Assembly: GCA_023404095.1 (NCBI GenBank)
Contig: JAEYDD010000074.1
Span: forward strand, 1 to 64,000
Direction: 5' to 3'
DNA from: Pseudomonadota bacterium
GTDB lineage: Bacteria > Pseudomonadota > Alphaproteobacteria > Rhizobiales > Rhizobiaceae
Length of the DNA stretch: 64,000 bases
Under the pieces are notes generated by a model. It saw only the letters and a list, made by a program, of their open reading frames with translations. It was not told where the DNA came from and did not search any database. The translations under genes and the position numbers were made by a program. Shown here piece after piece: positions 24,483 through 32,826 of the stretch (position 1 is the first letter of the stretch; every line of letters starts with the position of its first letter).

Positions 24483-24890
24483 ATGACCGTCACCATAAAC
24501 ATCCTGCTCGTTGACGACGATCCCGCCGAGAACGTCATCATGCGCGCCTTGATGCGCAAGGTCCCGAACGTCGATGTCAAGCTGCACTACGTCGAGACGG
24601 TGGAGGCCGCCCTCGAATTCATCCGCGCCGGCGAACCTCGCCTCGACATGATCCTGATGGACAACCGCCTGCAGCCGCAGGCGGACTTCCGCGAGACAGT
24701 CCCCGAACTTCGCCAGAACGGCTATATCGGCCCAATCGGCGTGATCTCCTCGTCAATCGCCGACGCCTACTTCCAGAACATCGACGATTATGGCGTCGAC
24801 TTCCGCATCGACAAGTCGGAGCTGGATCCCACCGCGATCGGCTTCATCATTCAGGAATTCGTCGACAAGGGGATCGGCACGTTTCAATAG
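24483..24890 (+). CDS. Receiver-only response regulator
   Basis: About 135 residues forming a single CheY-like receiver domain and nothing else. The acidic pocket is LLVDDDP near residue 10, the likely phospho-acceptor Asp lies in DMILMDNRL, and a Lys in RIDKSEL occupies the conserved C-terminal position. I chose the ATG at 24483 because homology to receivers starts there. The ATG at 24441 or codons back to 24324 are possible but add an atypical Cys-rich stretch. The partner kinase is not in the window. It could act as a phosphate shuttle or sink. Confidence 0.75.
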   Translation: MTVTINILLVDDDPAENVIMRALMRKVPNVDVKLHYVETVEAALEFIRAGEPRLDMILMDNRLQPQADFRETVPELRQNGYIGPIGVISSSIADAYFQNIDDYGVDFRIDKSELDPTAIGFIIQEFVDKGIGTFQ

Positions 24891-24915
24891 CGCCGCAAGC
24901 GAAAGTGCGCGCACG

Positions 24916-24947
24916 AAAAAGCCCCGCGACCGGAAGGGCACGGGGCT
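24916..24947 (-). terminator. Terminator after rirA
   Basis: AGCCCCG and CGGGGCT arms enclose a 14-base loop, followed on the minus strand by five T residues. It lies 17 bases past the rirA stop. Confidence 0.75.
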
Positions 24948-24963
24948 GGTTCAGACGCAGCTG

Positions 24964-25428
24964 TCAGGCCGCAGGCTGGCGCTCGGCAGGCGGACCTTCA
25001 AGCCCAAGCAGGAAGCCGATCTGCGGACGCGCCTTGACCAGGTCGTCAATCGTATACTGTTGCAGCACATCGAAGAACGCGTTCAGCGCCTTGCGCAGCG
25101 CGGCGTTGAGGCCGCAGCTGTCGACCAGCGGGCACTCGATTTCGCCGGCCTCGAAACACTCGGCCATGGCGAAGGAATCCTCGGTGACCCGCACGACATC
25201 GAACAGCGTGATCTCGGATGCGGGCTTGGGCAGACGGACACCGCCGTTACGTCCGCGCACGGTTTCCACAAGTCCCGCACGCGTCAGGGGCTGAAGAATC
25301 TTGAAAAGGAACAGCTCCGAAACGCCATAGGCCCTGGCGATCTCGGGAATGCGACTCAGCTTTTCGCCGTTCGCAGCGCAGTACATCAGCAGCCGCACAG
25401 CATAGTTGGTCTGTTTCGTCAGGCGCAT
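24964..25428 (-). CDS. rirA: Rrf2-family iron-responsive regulator RirA
   Basis: RirA is the global iron repressor of Rhizobiaceae, sensing iron through an Fe-S cluster. This 154-residue protein begins MRLTKQTNYAVRLLMYCAANG, has a winged helix with recognition region YGVSELFLFKILQPL, and carries Cys91, Cys99 and Cys105 (AECFEAGEIECPLVDSC), the three cluster ligands known for RirA. It is divergent from the iron-binding protein gene fbpA, a likely target. A palindrome resembling the Irr-bound ICE box lies 51 bases upstream, which agrees with reported Irr control of rirA in Agrobacterium. Confidence 0.95.
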   Translation of the reverse strand: MRLTKQTNYAVRLLMYCAANGEKLSRIPEIARAYGVSELFLFKILQPLTRAGLVETVRGRNGGVRLPKPASEITLFDVVRVTEDSFAMAECFEAGEIECPLVDSCGLNAALRKALNAFFDVLQQYTIDDLVKARPQIGFLLGLEGPPAERQPAA

Positions 25429-25479
25429 TGCCGACTCCGAATCCGATAAGGTTAGCTCTACATATAGGCGGTATCAAAG

Positions 25480-25496
25480 TTTGGAACAATTCCAAA
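25480..25496. promoter_or_regulatory. ICE-like palindrome (candidate Irr site) in the rirA-fbpA gap
   Basis: TTTGGAACAATTCCAAA has perfect 7-base arms with a 3-base spacer. It differs from the Irr ICE palindrome (TTTAGAA-N3-TTCTAAA, as I recall it) only by a symmetrical A-to-G change. It sits 51 bases before the rirA start, within promoter range. Confidence 0.5.
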
Positions 25497-25600
25497 AAAG
25501 CGGAAAATCAAATTCATGTTATGTGCGCCCGCGCCATTGACTGACGCCCGCGCCCCGCTAAAGGTGACTTAGCCAGTTAAGATATAAGGAGGACCGTCCA

Positions 25601-26635
25601 GTGGCAAACTCATGGAAGATCGCACTTGCCTTTGCACTTGCCGCAAGCACCGCCGCTCCGGCATTGGCAGATGGAGAAGTGAACATCTATTCCTATCGCC
25701 AGCCGGACCTGATCAAACCGTTGCTCGACCGCTTCACCCAGGAGACCGGCATCGCGACGAACGTGCTGTTCCTGGACAAGGGCCTCGTTGAGCGCATCCA
25801 GGCGGAAGGCGCGAATTCCCCGGCGGACATCATCCTGACGGTCGACATCAGCCGCCTCACCGAAGCCAAGGACGCCGGCGTCACGCAGCCGATCAAGAGC
25901 GCAGTCGTGGACAGCGACATCCCGGCACAGTATCGCGATCCCGATGGCGCCTGGGTCGGCCTGACCACCCGCGGCCGCGTCGTCTACGCCTCCAAGGACC
26001 GCGTCGCACAGGATACGATCACCTACGAAGAGCTTGCCGACCCCAAGTGGAAGGGCAAGATCTGCATCCGCGATGCGCAGCACTCCTATAACGTCGGCCT
26101 AATCGCATCGCTGATCGCCCATGACGGAGAGGCAAAGACGGAAGAGTGGCTGAAGGGGCTGAAGGCCAACCTTGCCCGCAAGCCGGATGGCGGCGACCGC
26201 GACCAGGCCAAGGCCATCTTCGCTGGCGAATGCGATATCGCCCTCGGCAACACCTATTACGTCGGTCTGATGATGACCAACGACAAGGAGACGGAACAAA
26301 AGGACTGGGCCAACGCGATCAAGGTCCTGTTCCCGAACTCGAACGATCGCGGCACGCATGTGAACGTGTCGGGGGTCGCCCTGGCGAAGAATGCGCCGAA
26401 CAAGGAAAACGCCCAGAAGCTGATCGACTTCCTGGCGTCCGGCGAAGCCCAGGAAATCTATGCCGAGCAGGTCTTCGAATATCCTGTCATGCCAGGCAAG
26501 GAGCCCACGGACATCGTCAAGTCGTTCGGCACCATCAAGCCGGACACACTGCCGCTCGCAGAGATCGCCGCCAACCGCAAGAAGGCCTCGGAACTCGTCG
26601 ACAAGGTCGGCGTGAACGACGGTCCGACCGACTGA
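25601..26635 (+). CDS. fbpA: Ferric iron ABC transporter substrate-binding protein (FbpA/FutA-like)
   Basis: A 344-residue periplasmic iron-binding protein. The start is GTG at 25601 behind a perfect AAGGAGG. A signal peptide ends ...STAAPALA before DGEVNIYSYRQPDL, the usual mature start of FbpA/FutA proteins. The NTYYVGL stretch near residue 222 carries the tandem Tyr pair expected as iron ligands. It is divergent from rirA and probably repressed in iron-replete cells. No permease or ATPase follows; an FbpB-like permease gene lies 10 kb away at 36540. A tetraloop terminator ends the unit. Confidence 0.9.
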   Translation: MANSWKIALAFALAASTAAPALADGEVNIYSYRQPDLIKPLLDRFTQETGIATNVLFLDKGLVERIQAEGANSPADIILTVDISRLTEAKDAGVTQPIKSAVVDSDIPAQYRDPDGAWVGLTTRGRVVYASKDRVAQDTITYEELADPKWKGKICIRDAQHSYNVGLIASLIAHDGEAKTEEWLKGLKANLARKPDGGDRDQAKAIFAGECDIALGNTYYVGLMMTNDKETEQKDWANAIKVLFPNSNDRGTHVNVSGVALAKNAPNKENAQKLIDFLASGEAQEIYAEQVFEYPVMPGKEPTDIVKSFGTIKPDTLPLAEIAANRKKASELVDKVGVNDGPTD

Positions 26636-26661
26636 TCGACGCAAGATATCCGGAAATGCGA

Positions 26662-26690
26662 ACGGCGGCCGAAAGGCCGCCGTCTTGTTT
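26662..26690 (+). terminator. Terminator after fbpA
   Basis: ACGGCGGCC pairs perfectly with GGCCGCCGT around a GAAA tetraloop, followed by CTTGTTTT. A textbook intrinsic terminator 26 bases after the fbpA stop. Confidence 0.9.
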
Positions 26691-26714
26691 TGCCCGGTGG
26701 GCCCCGCGGGCAAA
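26689..26714 (-). terminator. Hairpin after mmsA
   Basis: TTTGCCCG and CGGGCAAA form an 8-bp stem with a 10-base GC-rich loop, 17 bases past the mmsA stop on the minus strand. It abuts the fbpA terminator. There is no long T run. Confidence 0.55.
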
Positions 26715-26731
26715 GGCCCGCTGTCGGAGAC

Positions 26732-28228
<1,497 letters not shown>

Positions 28229-28348
28229 GGGATTTCCTCCAAGTGTTTATGAAAGCATGATCGCACTACAAATTGCTCAACTCAATCGCCTGATGTAAGC
28301 AACCGTTGTGCATAAATTATAGCCCAAACCGGGATCGAAGGCGAAATC

Positions 28349-29230
28349 ATGAACTGGGATGACGTTCGCATGTTTCTCGCGGTTGCCCGCACCGGACAAC
28401 TGCTGGCCGCCTCCCGCCGGCTCGGTGTCAACCACGCGACCCTCAGCCGCCGCGTCAGCGCGCTGGAAAGAGAGATGAAGACGCGGCTTCTGGTGCGGCG
28501 CACCAACGGCTGCGACCTCACGGCGGAGGGCGAAGTGTTCCTCCACGCCGCCGAGCGGATGGAGACGGAAATGCTGACCGCCCAGGCCAGCATCGGCCGC
28601 ATCGATGCGGCGGTTGCCGGCACGGTGCGCATCGGCGCGCCGGACGGCTTCGGCGTGTCGTTCCTGGCGCCGCGTCTCGGCCGGCTGACCGCGCGCCACC
28701 CGGAACTGAAAATCCAGCTCGTGCCGGTCCCGCGCTCCTTCTCCCTTTCGCAGCGCGAAGCGGATATCGCCATCACGCTCGAGCGGCCCGATCAGGGCCG
28801 GCTCGTCTCGTCCAAGCTGACCGACTATACGCTCGGACTCTATGCAAGTCGCGGCTATCTTGCCGGCAACGGCGAACCCGGCGACGTCGAGGCGCTGAAA
28901 GCGCATCGACGCATCGGCTATGTGGAGGACCTGATCTTCACTGCCTCACTCGACTTTACCGGCGAGATTCTGCGCAACTGGAACGCTTCCTTCGAGATAT
29001 CGAGCGCCACGGGCCAGACGGAAGCCGTGCGTTCCGGTGCCGGCATCGGCATCCTTCACAACTATATCGCCCGGCAGGACCCGGAACTCGTGCGCATCCT
29101 TCCGGACACCACGATCCGGCGGGCTTACTGGACCACCTATCATGAAAGTGCCCGGGATCTTGCCCGGGTGCGCACGGTGACAGCCTTCGTCCAGGAACTG
29201 GTCGATCAGGAACAGGGAATCTTCGTCTGA
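28349..29230 (+). CDS. LysR-family transcriptional regulator divergent from mmsA
   Basis: A 293-residue LysR regulator. The N-terminal helix-turn-helix covers about residues 1-60 (MNWDDVRMFLAVARTGQLLAASRRLGVNHATLSRRVSALE), and the rest is the periplasmic-binding-like effector domain. It is divergent from mmsA with a 120-base gap, the usual place for a LysR regulator that activates its neighbour. Semialdehydes or valine-pathway intermediates are possible co-inducers, by inference only. The gene is intact, unlike the LysR gene at 31.3 kb. Confidence 0.88.
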   Translation: MNWDDVRMFLAVARTGQLLAASRRLGVNHATLSRRVSALEREMKTRLLVRRTNGCDLTAEGEVFLHAAERMETEMLTAQASIGRIDAAVAGTVRIGAPDGFGVSFLAPRLGRLTARHPELKIQLVPVPRSFSLSQREADIAITLERPDQGRLVSSKLTDYTLGLYASRGYLAGNGEPGDVEALKAHRRIGYVEDLIFTASLDFTGEILRNWNASFEISSATGQTEAVRSGAGIGILHNYIARQDPELVRILPDTTIRRAYWTTYHESARDLARVRTVTAFVQELVDQEQGIFV

Positions 29231-29282
29231 CGCAGCAGGGCATGGTCCGGCCGCTGTCGCCCCGTCATGGGGAAGGACGGCA

Positions 29283-29310
29283 TGACCGGGCCGCGGCGAG
29301 GACCCGGTCA
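29283..29310. terminator. Hairpin between converging LysR and alcohol dehydrogenase genes
   Basis: TGACCGGG pairs with CCCGGTCA across a 12-base GC-rich loop, in the 121-base gap between two converging genes. No clear T run follows on either side. Confidence 0.4.
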
Positions 29311-29351
29311 CATCTGCTGAAAATCAGGGCCTCAGCGGCCCTGCCGAGGCA

Positions 29352-30404
29352 TCACTGCGCGGCCTGAAGCGACGCCATGTCGATGACGAAGCGATAGCGC
29401 ACGTCCGAGCGCTCCATCCGGTCGAAGGCCTCGTTGATCTGATCCATACGGATCATTTCGACATCGGGAAGCACGTTCTTGCGGGCGCAGAAGTCGAGAA
29501 GCTCCTGCGTCTGGCGGATCCCGCCGATCGGCGATCCGGCGACGCGGCGGCGCCCCATCAGCATGGGAACGCTGTTGAAGGCGCTCATCGGACCGACCTG
29601 GCCGACGATCACCAGAGTGCCGTCGACATCCAGCAGCGGCAGGTAGGGATCGAGTTCGTGCTTGACGGGGACGGTGTCGACGATGAGGTCGAAGCCGGAC
29701 CGTGCCGCCTTCATCGCGTCCTCGTCCGTCGAGATCAACAGCTTGTCGGCGCCGAGCGCACGGGCATCCTCCGCCTTGCCGCTCGAGCGGCTGAGCACGG
29801 TCACCTCCGCGCCCATCGCTGCAGCAAGCTTGACCGCCATGTGTCCGAGACCGCCAAGCCCGATGACCCCGACACGGCTGCCGGGACCGACATTCCATGT
29901 CCGGAGCGGCGAATAGGTGGTGATACCGGCGCACAGCAGCGGTGCTGTGCGGGACAGGTCGAGCCCGTCCGGGATGCGGCAGGCGAATTCCTCGCGAACG
30001 ACGAGGTGCTTGGAGTAACCGCCGCGCGTGATGTCGCCGGTGATGCGGTCGGGCGAATTGTAGGTGCCCGTGTTGCCCTTCCGGCAAAGCTGCTCCTCGC
30101 CACGCCCGCACTGGTCGCATTCGAGGCAACTGTCGACCATGCAACCGACCGCGACGTGATCACCCACCTTGTAGCGGGTCACCTCGCTGCCGATCTCGAT
30201 GACGCGCCCGACGATCTCATGGCCGGGGACCAGCGGATAGACCGTCCAGTGCCAGTCGTTGCGCGCCATGTGCAGATCCGAGTGGCAGACCCCGGAATAG
30301 AGGATCTCCATCACGACGTCGTTTGCGCGCGGAGCGCGACGCTCGAACGTGAACGGTACGAGGGGCTCCCTGGCGTCGGTCGCGGCAAAACCATAGCTTT
30401 TCAT
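29352..30404 (-). CDS. Zinc-dependent NAD(P) alcohol dehydrogenase (CAD/YahK-like)
   Basis: A 350-residue medium-chain dehydrogenase. Catalytic zinc ligands are Cys40 (SGVCHSD) and His62-Glu63 (GHEIVG); structural zinc is held by Cys93, Cys96, Cys99 and Cys107. The dinucleotide-binding GLGGLGH is at residues 182-188. The ASFIDxVP-like stretch seen in cinnamyl alcohol dehydrogenases appears here as FDLIVDTVPVKH. Such enzymes reduce a wide range of aldehydes with NADPH; the natural substrate is unknown. The start ATG at 30404 has AAGGAA upstream. Downstream of it lies decayed DNA. Confidence 0.9.
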   Translation of the reverse strand: MKSYGFAATDAREPLVPFTFERRAPRANDVVMEILYSGVCHSDLHMARNDWHWTVYPLVPGHEIVGRVIEIGSEVTRYKVGDHVAVGCMVDSCLECDQCGRGEEQLCRKGNTGTYNSPDRITGDITRGGYSKHLVVREEFACRIPDGLDLSRTAPLLCAGITTYSPLRTWNVGPGSRVGVIGLGGLGHMAVKLAAAMGAEVTVLSRSSGKAEDARALGADKLLISTDEDAMKAARSGFDLIVDTVPVKHELDPYLPLLDVDGTLVIVGQVGPMSAFNSVPMLMGRRRVAGSPIGGIRQTQELLDFCARKNVLPDVEMIRMDQINEAFDRMERSDVRYRFVIDMASLQAAQ

Positions 30405-30451
30405 GCGGAAATTCCTTCTTCTCTACGAACTGATGATGATGAAATGGAGGC

Positions 30452-30646
30452 CTATCGGCCGACCCGTGTTTGGAGATTTGCGGGATTGCGCGCGCCGCGG
30501 ATCGCCAAATTAAGCACTGCTTCAACTATCGCGGCGTGTTCGCTGCCCGACAATTCCACGCTCGCTGCTCCCAGATTCTCACCGAGGCGTTGAAGCGTGG
30601 TCGTCCCGGGGATCAGCGTGGCGGCACGGGAAGGCCCAAGGCCGCC
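30452..30646 (-). pseudogene. C-terminal remnant of an aldo/keto reductase gene
   Basis: On the minus strand an open stretch ending at TAG (30452-30454) translates to a typical aldo/keto reductase tail: AATLIPGTTTLQRLGENL, then GAASVELSGSEHAAIVEA. The family motif is IPG(T/S)xxxxxLxENLxAxxxxLs. Upstream of about 30646 the resemblance stops, so the catalytic barrel is missing. This fills most of the 370-base gap between the alcohol dehydrogenase and the cupin gene; nothing else is seen there. Confidence 0.6.
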
Positions 30647-30774
30647 ACCGGAGCGGTCGTTGGACCCATAAAACCGCAGCGGGTTTGTGAAACCCCGAGG
30701 CCGTTCCGGCCAGGGACACGCTTCCTCATGACGCTCTCTCTTTCATTTCGAGAGCAAAGTCATCGCGGGAGAAA

Positions 30775-31173
30775 TCAGACGGCGCCATATTGCGCATCTG
30801 TGACCTTCTCCATCCAGTCGACCGCCTTGCCATCGAGGGCCTCCTGGATAGCGATATGGGTCATCGCCGTCGTCGGACCAGCGCCATGCCAATGTTTTTC
30901 ACCGGGCTCGAACCAGACGACGTCGCCGGGCCGGATCTCCTCGACCGGACCGCCTTCCCGCTGGACGCGGCCGCAACCGGCCGTGACGAGCAGCACCTGC
31001 CCCAGCGGATGTGTGTGCCAGGCGGTGCGCGCGCCGGGCTCGAACGTCACCGCATTGCCTGCCGCCCGCGCAGGCGAGCTTGCGGGAAAGAGCGGATCGA
31101 TGCGGACGCTCCCGGTGAACCAGTCGGATGGCCCCTTGGTCGAAGCCTGACTTCCTGCACGGCGAATTTCCAT
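30775..31173 (-). CDS. Small cupin-domain protein
   Basis: A 132-residue single-domain cupin. The first cupin motif is FEPGARTAWHTHPLGQVLLV with two His, and the second is EIRPGDVVWFEPGEKHWHG with a further His, giving a plausible metal site. Proteins of this type are annotated as carboxymuconolactone-decarboxylase-associated or quercetin-type cupins. No substrate can be given. The ATG at 31173 follows GGAAGG. It is divergent from the broken LysR gene, which was probably its regulator. Confidence 0.82.
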   Translation of the reverse strand: MEIRRAGSQASTKGPSDWFTGSVRIDPLFPASSPARAAGNAVTFEPGARTAWHTHPLGQVLLVTAGCGRVQREGGPVEEIRPGDVVWFEPGEKHWHGAGPTTAMTHIAIQEALDGKAVDWMEKVTDAQYGAV

Positions 31174-31291
31174 GGGGTGATCCTTCCTTACCGATGCCGG
31201 CGACCTTGCGCCATTCCCCTCTACCATAGCACCTGGCCTTCAATGCGATTAGTCAGCAGAGATCGCATGTACTTATGGATGGGGCTCATCA

Positions 31292-31790
31292 ATGCTGCGC
31301 GACAACCTGAACGATCTTCTCGCGTTCGTGACCGTGGCGCGCGAGCGGAGCTTCACCCGCGCTGCGGCCCGGCTCGGCGTTTCGCAATCGGCGCTGAGCC
31401 ATGCGATGCGCGGGCTCGAATCACGGCTCCGGCATCAGCCTTCTCTCGCGCACGACCCGAAGCATCTCCCCCACCGAAGCCGGCGAGCGACTTCTCTCCA
31501 GCATCGCGCCGCGCCTTGAGCAGATGGAGGGCGAGATTGCTCCGCTCAAGGCCCTGCGGGACAAGTCGTCGGGAACGATACGGATCACGACTTCCGACCA
31601 TCCGGCCAGGGCCATCCTGCTGTCCGTTGTGGAGAAGCTGTTGCCGCCCTATCCCGACATCAAGGTGGAGATCGTCATCGACCACGGGCTGACAAACATC
31701 GTGGCGGAGCGCTACGATGCCGGTATTCGCCCCGGTGAGCAGGTCGAGAAGGACATGATCGCGGTCCAGATAGGACCGGACATACGCTTT
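31292..31790 (+). pseudogene. Frameshifted, truncated LysR-family regulator gene
   Basis: The N-terminus MLRDNLNDLLAFVTVARERSFTRAAARLGVSQSALSHAMRGLESRL is an intact LysR helix-turn-helix. Near 31430 the frame shifts: one extra C in CTCCGGC breaks the expected RLG-IS-LLSRTTRSISPT sequence, which continues in the next frame through EQMEGEIAPLKALRDKSSGTIR to MIAVQIGPDIR. Homology ends near 31790, after about 165 codons of an expected 300. The gene is therefore inactive through frameshift and 3' loss. The junction is close to possible IS repeats and tRNA-His. Confidence 0.8.
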
Positions 31791-31832
31791 CGTCGTGGAA
31801 CATATGGACAGCCCGTTCCGCGCGAGGTTTTC

Positions 31833-31877
31833 ACCCATGTCCCAGGGACAGAATGTTACTTATATCTTCGGGCTAGA
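31833..31877. repeat. Imperfect tandem 20-base repeat, possible IS21-family end remnant
   Basis: Units at 31833-31852 and 31858-31877 share 12 of 20 bases, most differences being transitions. The ACCCATGTC / ACTTATATC pattern resembles the multiple terminal repeats of IS21-type elements. No istA or istB fragment is recognisable. The assignment is tentative. Confidence 0.3.
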
Positions 31878-31888
31878 CAGTGGAGAAA

Positions 31889-31965
31889 TGGTACGGTTGG
31901 TGGGAATCGAACCTACGACCTCAGGTGCCACAAACCTGCGCTCTAACCAACTGAGCTACAACCGC
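31889..31965 (-). tRNA. tRNA-His (GTG)
   Basis: A complete cloverleaf on the minus strand, 77 bases with the encoded CCA. The acceptor GCGGTTG pairs with CAACCGT, giving a G1-U72 wobble. D-arm GCTCAGTTGGTTAGAGC and anticodon arm CAGGT-TTGTGGC-ACCTG (anticodon GTG) are canonical. The T-arm has one A-C mismatch. Position 73 is A and position -1 is T, not G. This matches the alphaproteobacterial tRNA-His type that lacks G-1. Confidence 0.95.
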
Positions 31966-32047
31966 ACTTGAAGCGCCTTGGCGCTTCGGCGTTCACATAC
32001 GGGCAGGCAAACGAGATTGCAAGCCCATAGTTGACCCTTCCATATTA

Positions 32048-32078
32048 AAAAGGGCCGGACGAGGCGTCCAGCCCTTTT
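32048..32078 (-). terminator. Terminator after the phasin gene
   Basis: AAAAGGGC and GCCCTTTT with inner GGAC/GTCC pairs form a long stem with one mismatch. On the minus strand it ends in a run of T. It lies between the phasin stop and tRNA-His and could act both ways. Confidence 0.8.
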
Positions 32079-32144
32079 CTGCCCCTTGCGTCCGGCGCTA
32101 CGCTGCAAGCGAGCGCGAGGCAGACGCCGTCCTGAACGTTATGC

Positions 32145-32594
32145 TCACGCGGCCTTGAAGGTCTTCAGCGCCTTTTCGGCGGCCGACTTGCCGGGCTCGG
32201 CAACCTTCTCGGCAACCTTGCGGGTTGCTTCCTGCATGGTCTTTGCCTGTTCGACGACGACTTCAGCCTGCTTGCGCAGGAAGGCGGTCTGCAGCTCGAA
32301 CAGTTCGGAGACGGACTTCACGCCGAGCAGCGCTTCCATGTGCGAAAGCGAGCTCTCGGCATTGGTGCGCAGCGCGTCGATGGCGGCAAGGCCGAGTTCG
32401 ACGGTGCCGGCCTGGGCGTTTTCGAGGGTTGCCTCGACGACCTTCGTTGCGTCTTCGGTGGCCGTCTTCAGCTTGGAATAGGCTTCCTTGCTCTGAACGG
32501 CGCCCTTCTCGGCAAACTCGCGGAAGCCTTCGGATACCTTGGCCGGGTCGAATGCGGCAAAGGAGAATACGTCATCGGTCTTCTTAACTGCCAT
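32145..32594 (-). CDS. phaP: Phasin family protein
   Basis: A 149-residue helical protein of the phasin family, coating polyhydroxybutyrate granules. I use the ATG at 32594 (MAVKKTDDVFSFAAFDPAKV); the frame is open to 32696 without similarity. The body is almost all amphipathic helix with heptad-like spacing, and the phasin core ALLGVKSVSELFELQTAFLRKQAEVVVEQAKTM is clear. The Ala/Lys-rich end is typical. It is divergent from a large histidine kinase gene, as phaP1 and cbrA are in S. meliloti (from memory). Two TGC-N3-GCA palindromes upstream suggest PhaR control. Confidence 0.9.
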   Translation of the reverse strand: MAVKKTDDVFSFAAFDPAKVSEGFREFAEKGAVQSKEAYSKLKTATEDATKVVEATLENAQAGTVELGLAAIDALRTNAESSLSHMEALLGVKSVSELFELQTAFLRKQAEVVVEQAKTMQEATRKVAEKVAEPGKSAAEKALKTFKAA

Positions 32595-32668
32595 TTCAAT
32601 CGTCCTTGATACAGCCCTCGCCAAGAGGGCCTGATTGCGGAATGAGTTGCTTATATACGATCTTATTG

Positions 32669-32698
32669 TGCATTGCAACATTATTGTGCGGCGCACAA
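32669..32698. promoter_or_regulatory. Two TGC-N3-GCA palindromes, candidate PhaR operators
   Basis: TGCATTGCA (32669-32677) and TTGTGCGGCGCACAA (32684-32698) lie 18 bases apart centre to centre, 75-104 bases before the phasin start. Both contain TGC-N3-GCA, the half-site arrangement reported for PhaR repressors. They also sit between the phasin and kinase genes. Confidence 0.45.
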
Positions 32699-32826
32699 CG
32701 TTAACCCTTCCGCCCGAAAGAGCGGGACGGCGAGAGCGGCGAAGCTGGACCCGTGCAGTGCCCGCCGCTATTAATAAAGCGTTAAGCGTGCGGCGGTGGC
32801 CGCCGGGAACCCATGACAGGCTGCCG

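Noticed and set aside
25502..25516. GGA-N9-TCA as a RirA (IRO) box for fbpA
   Set aside because: One mismatch to the TGA-N9-TCA core and such short patterns arise often by chance; mentioned only within the ICE finding.
30470..31150. Plus-strand 226-codon frame across the cupin region
   Set aside because: Overlaps the cupin gene antisense and the aldo/keto reductase remnant; no domain is visible.
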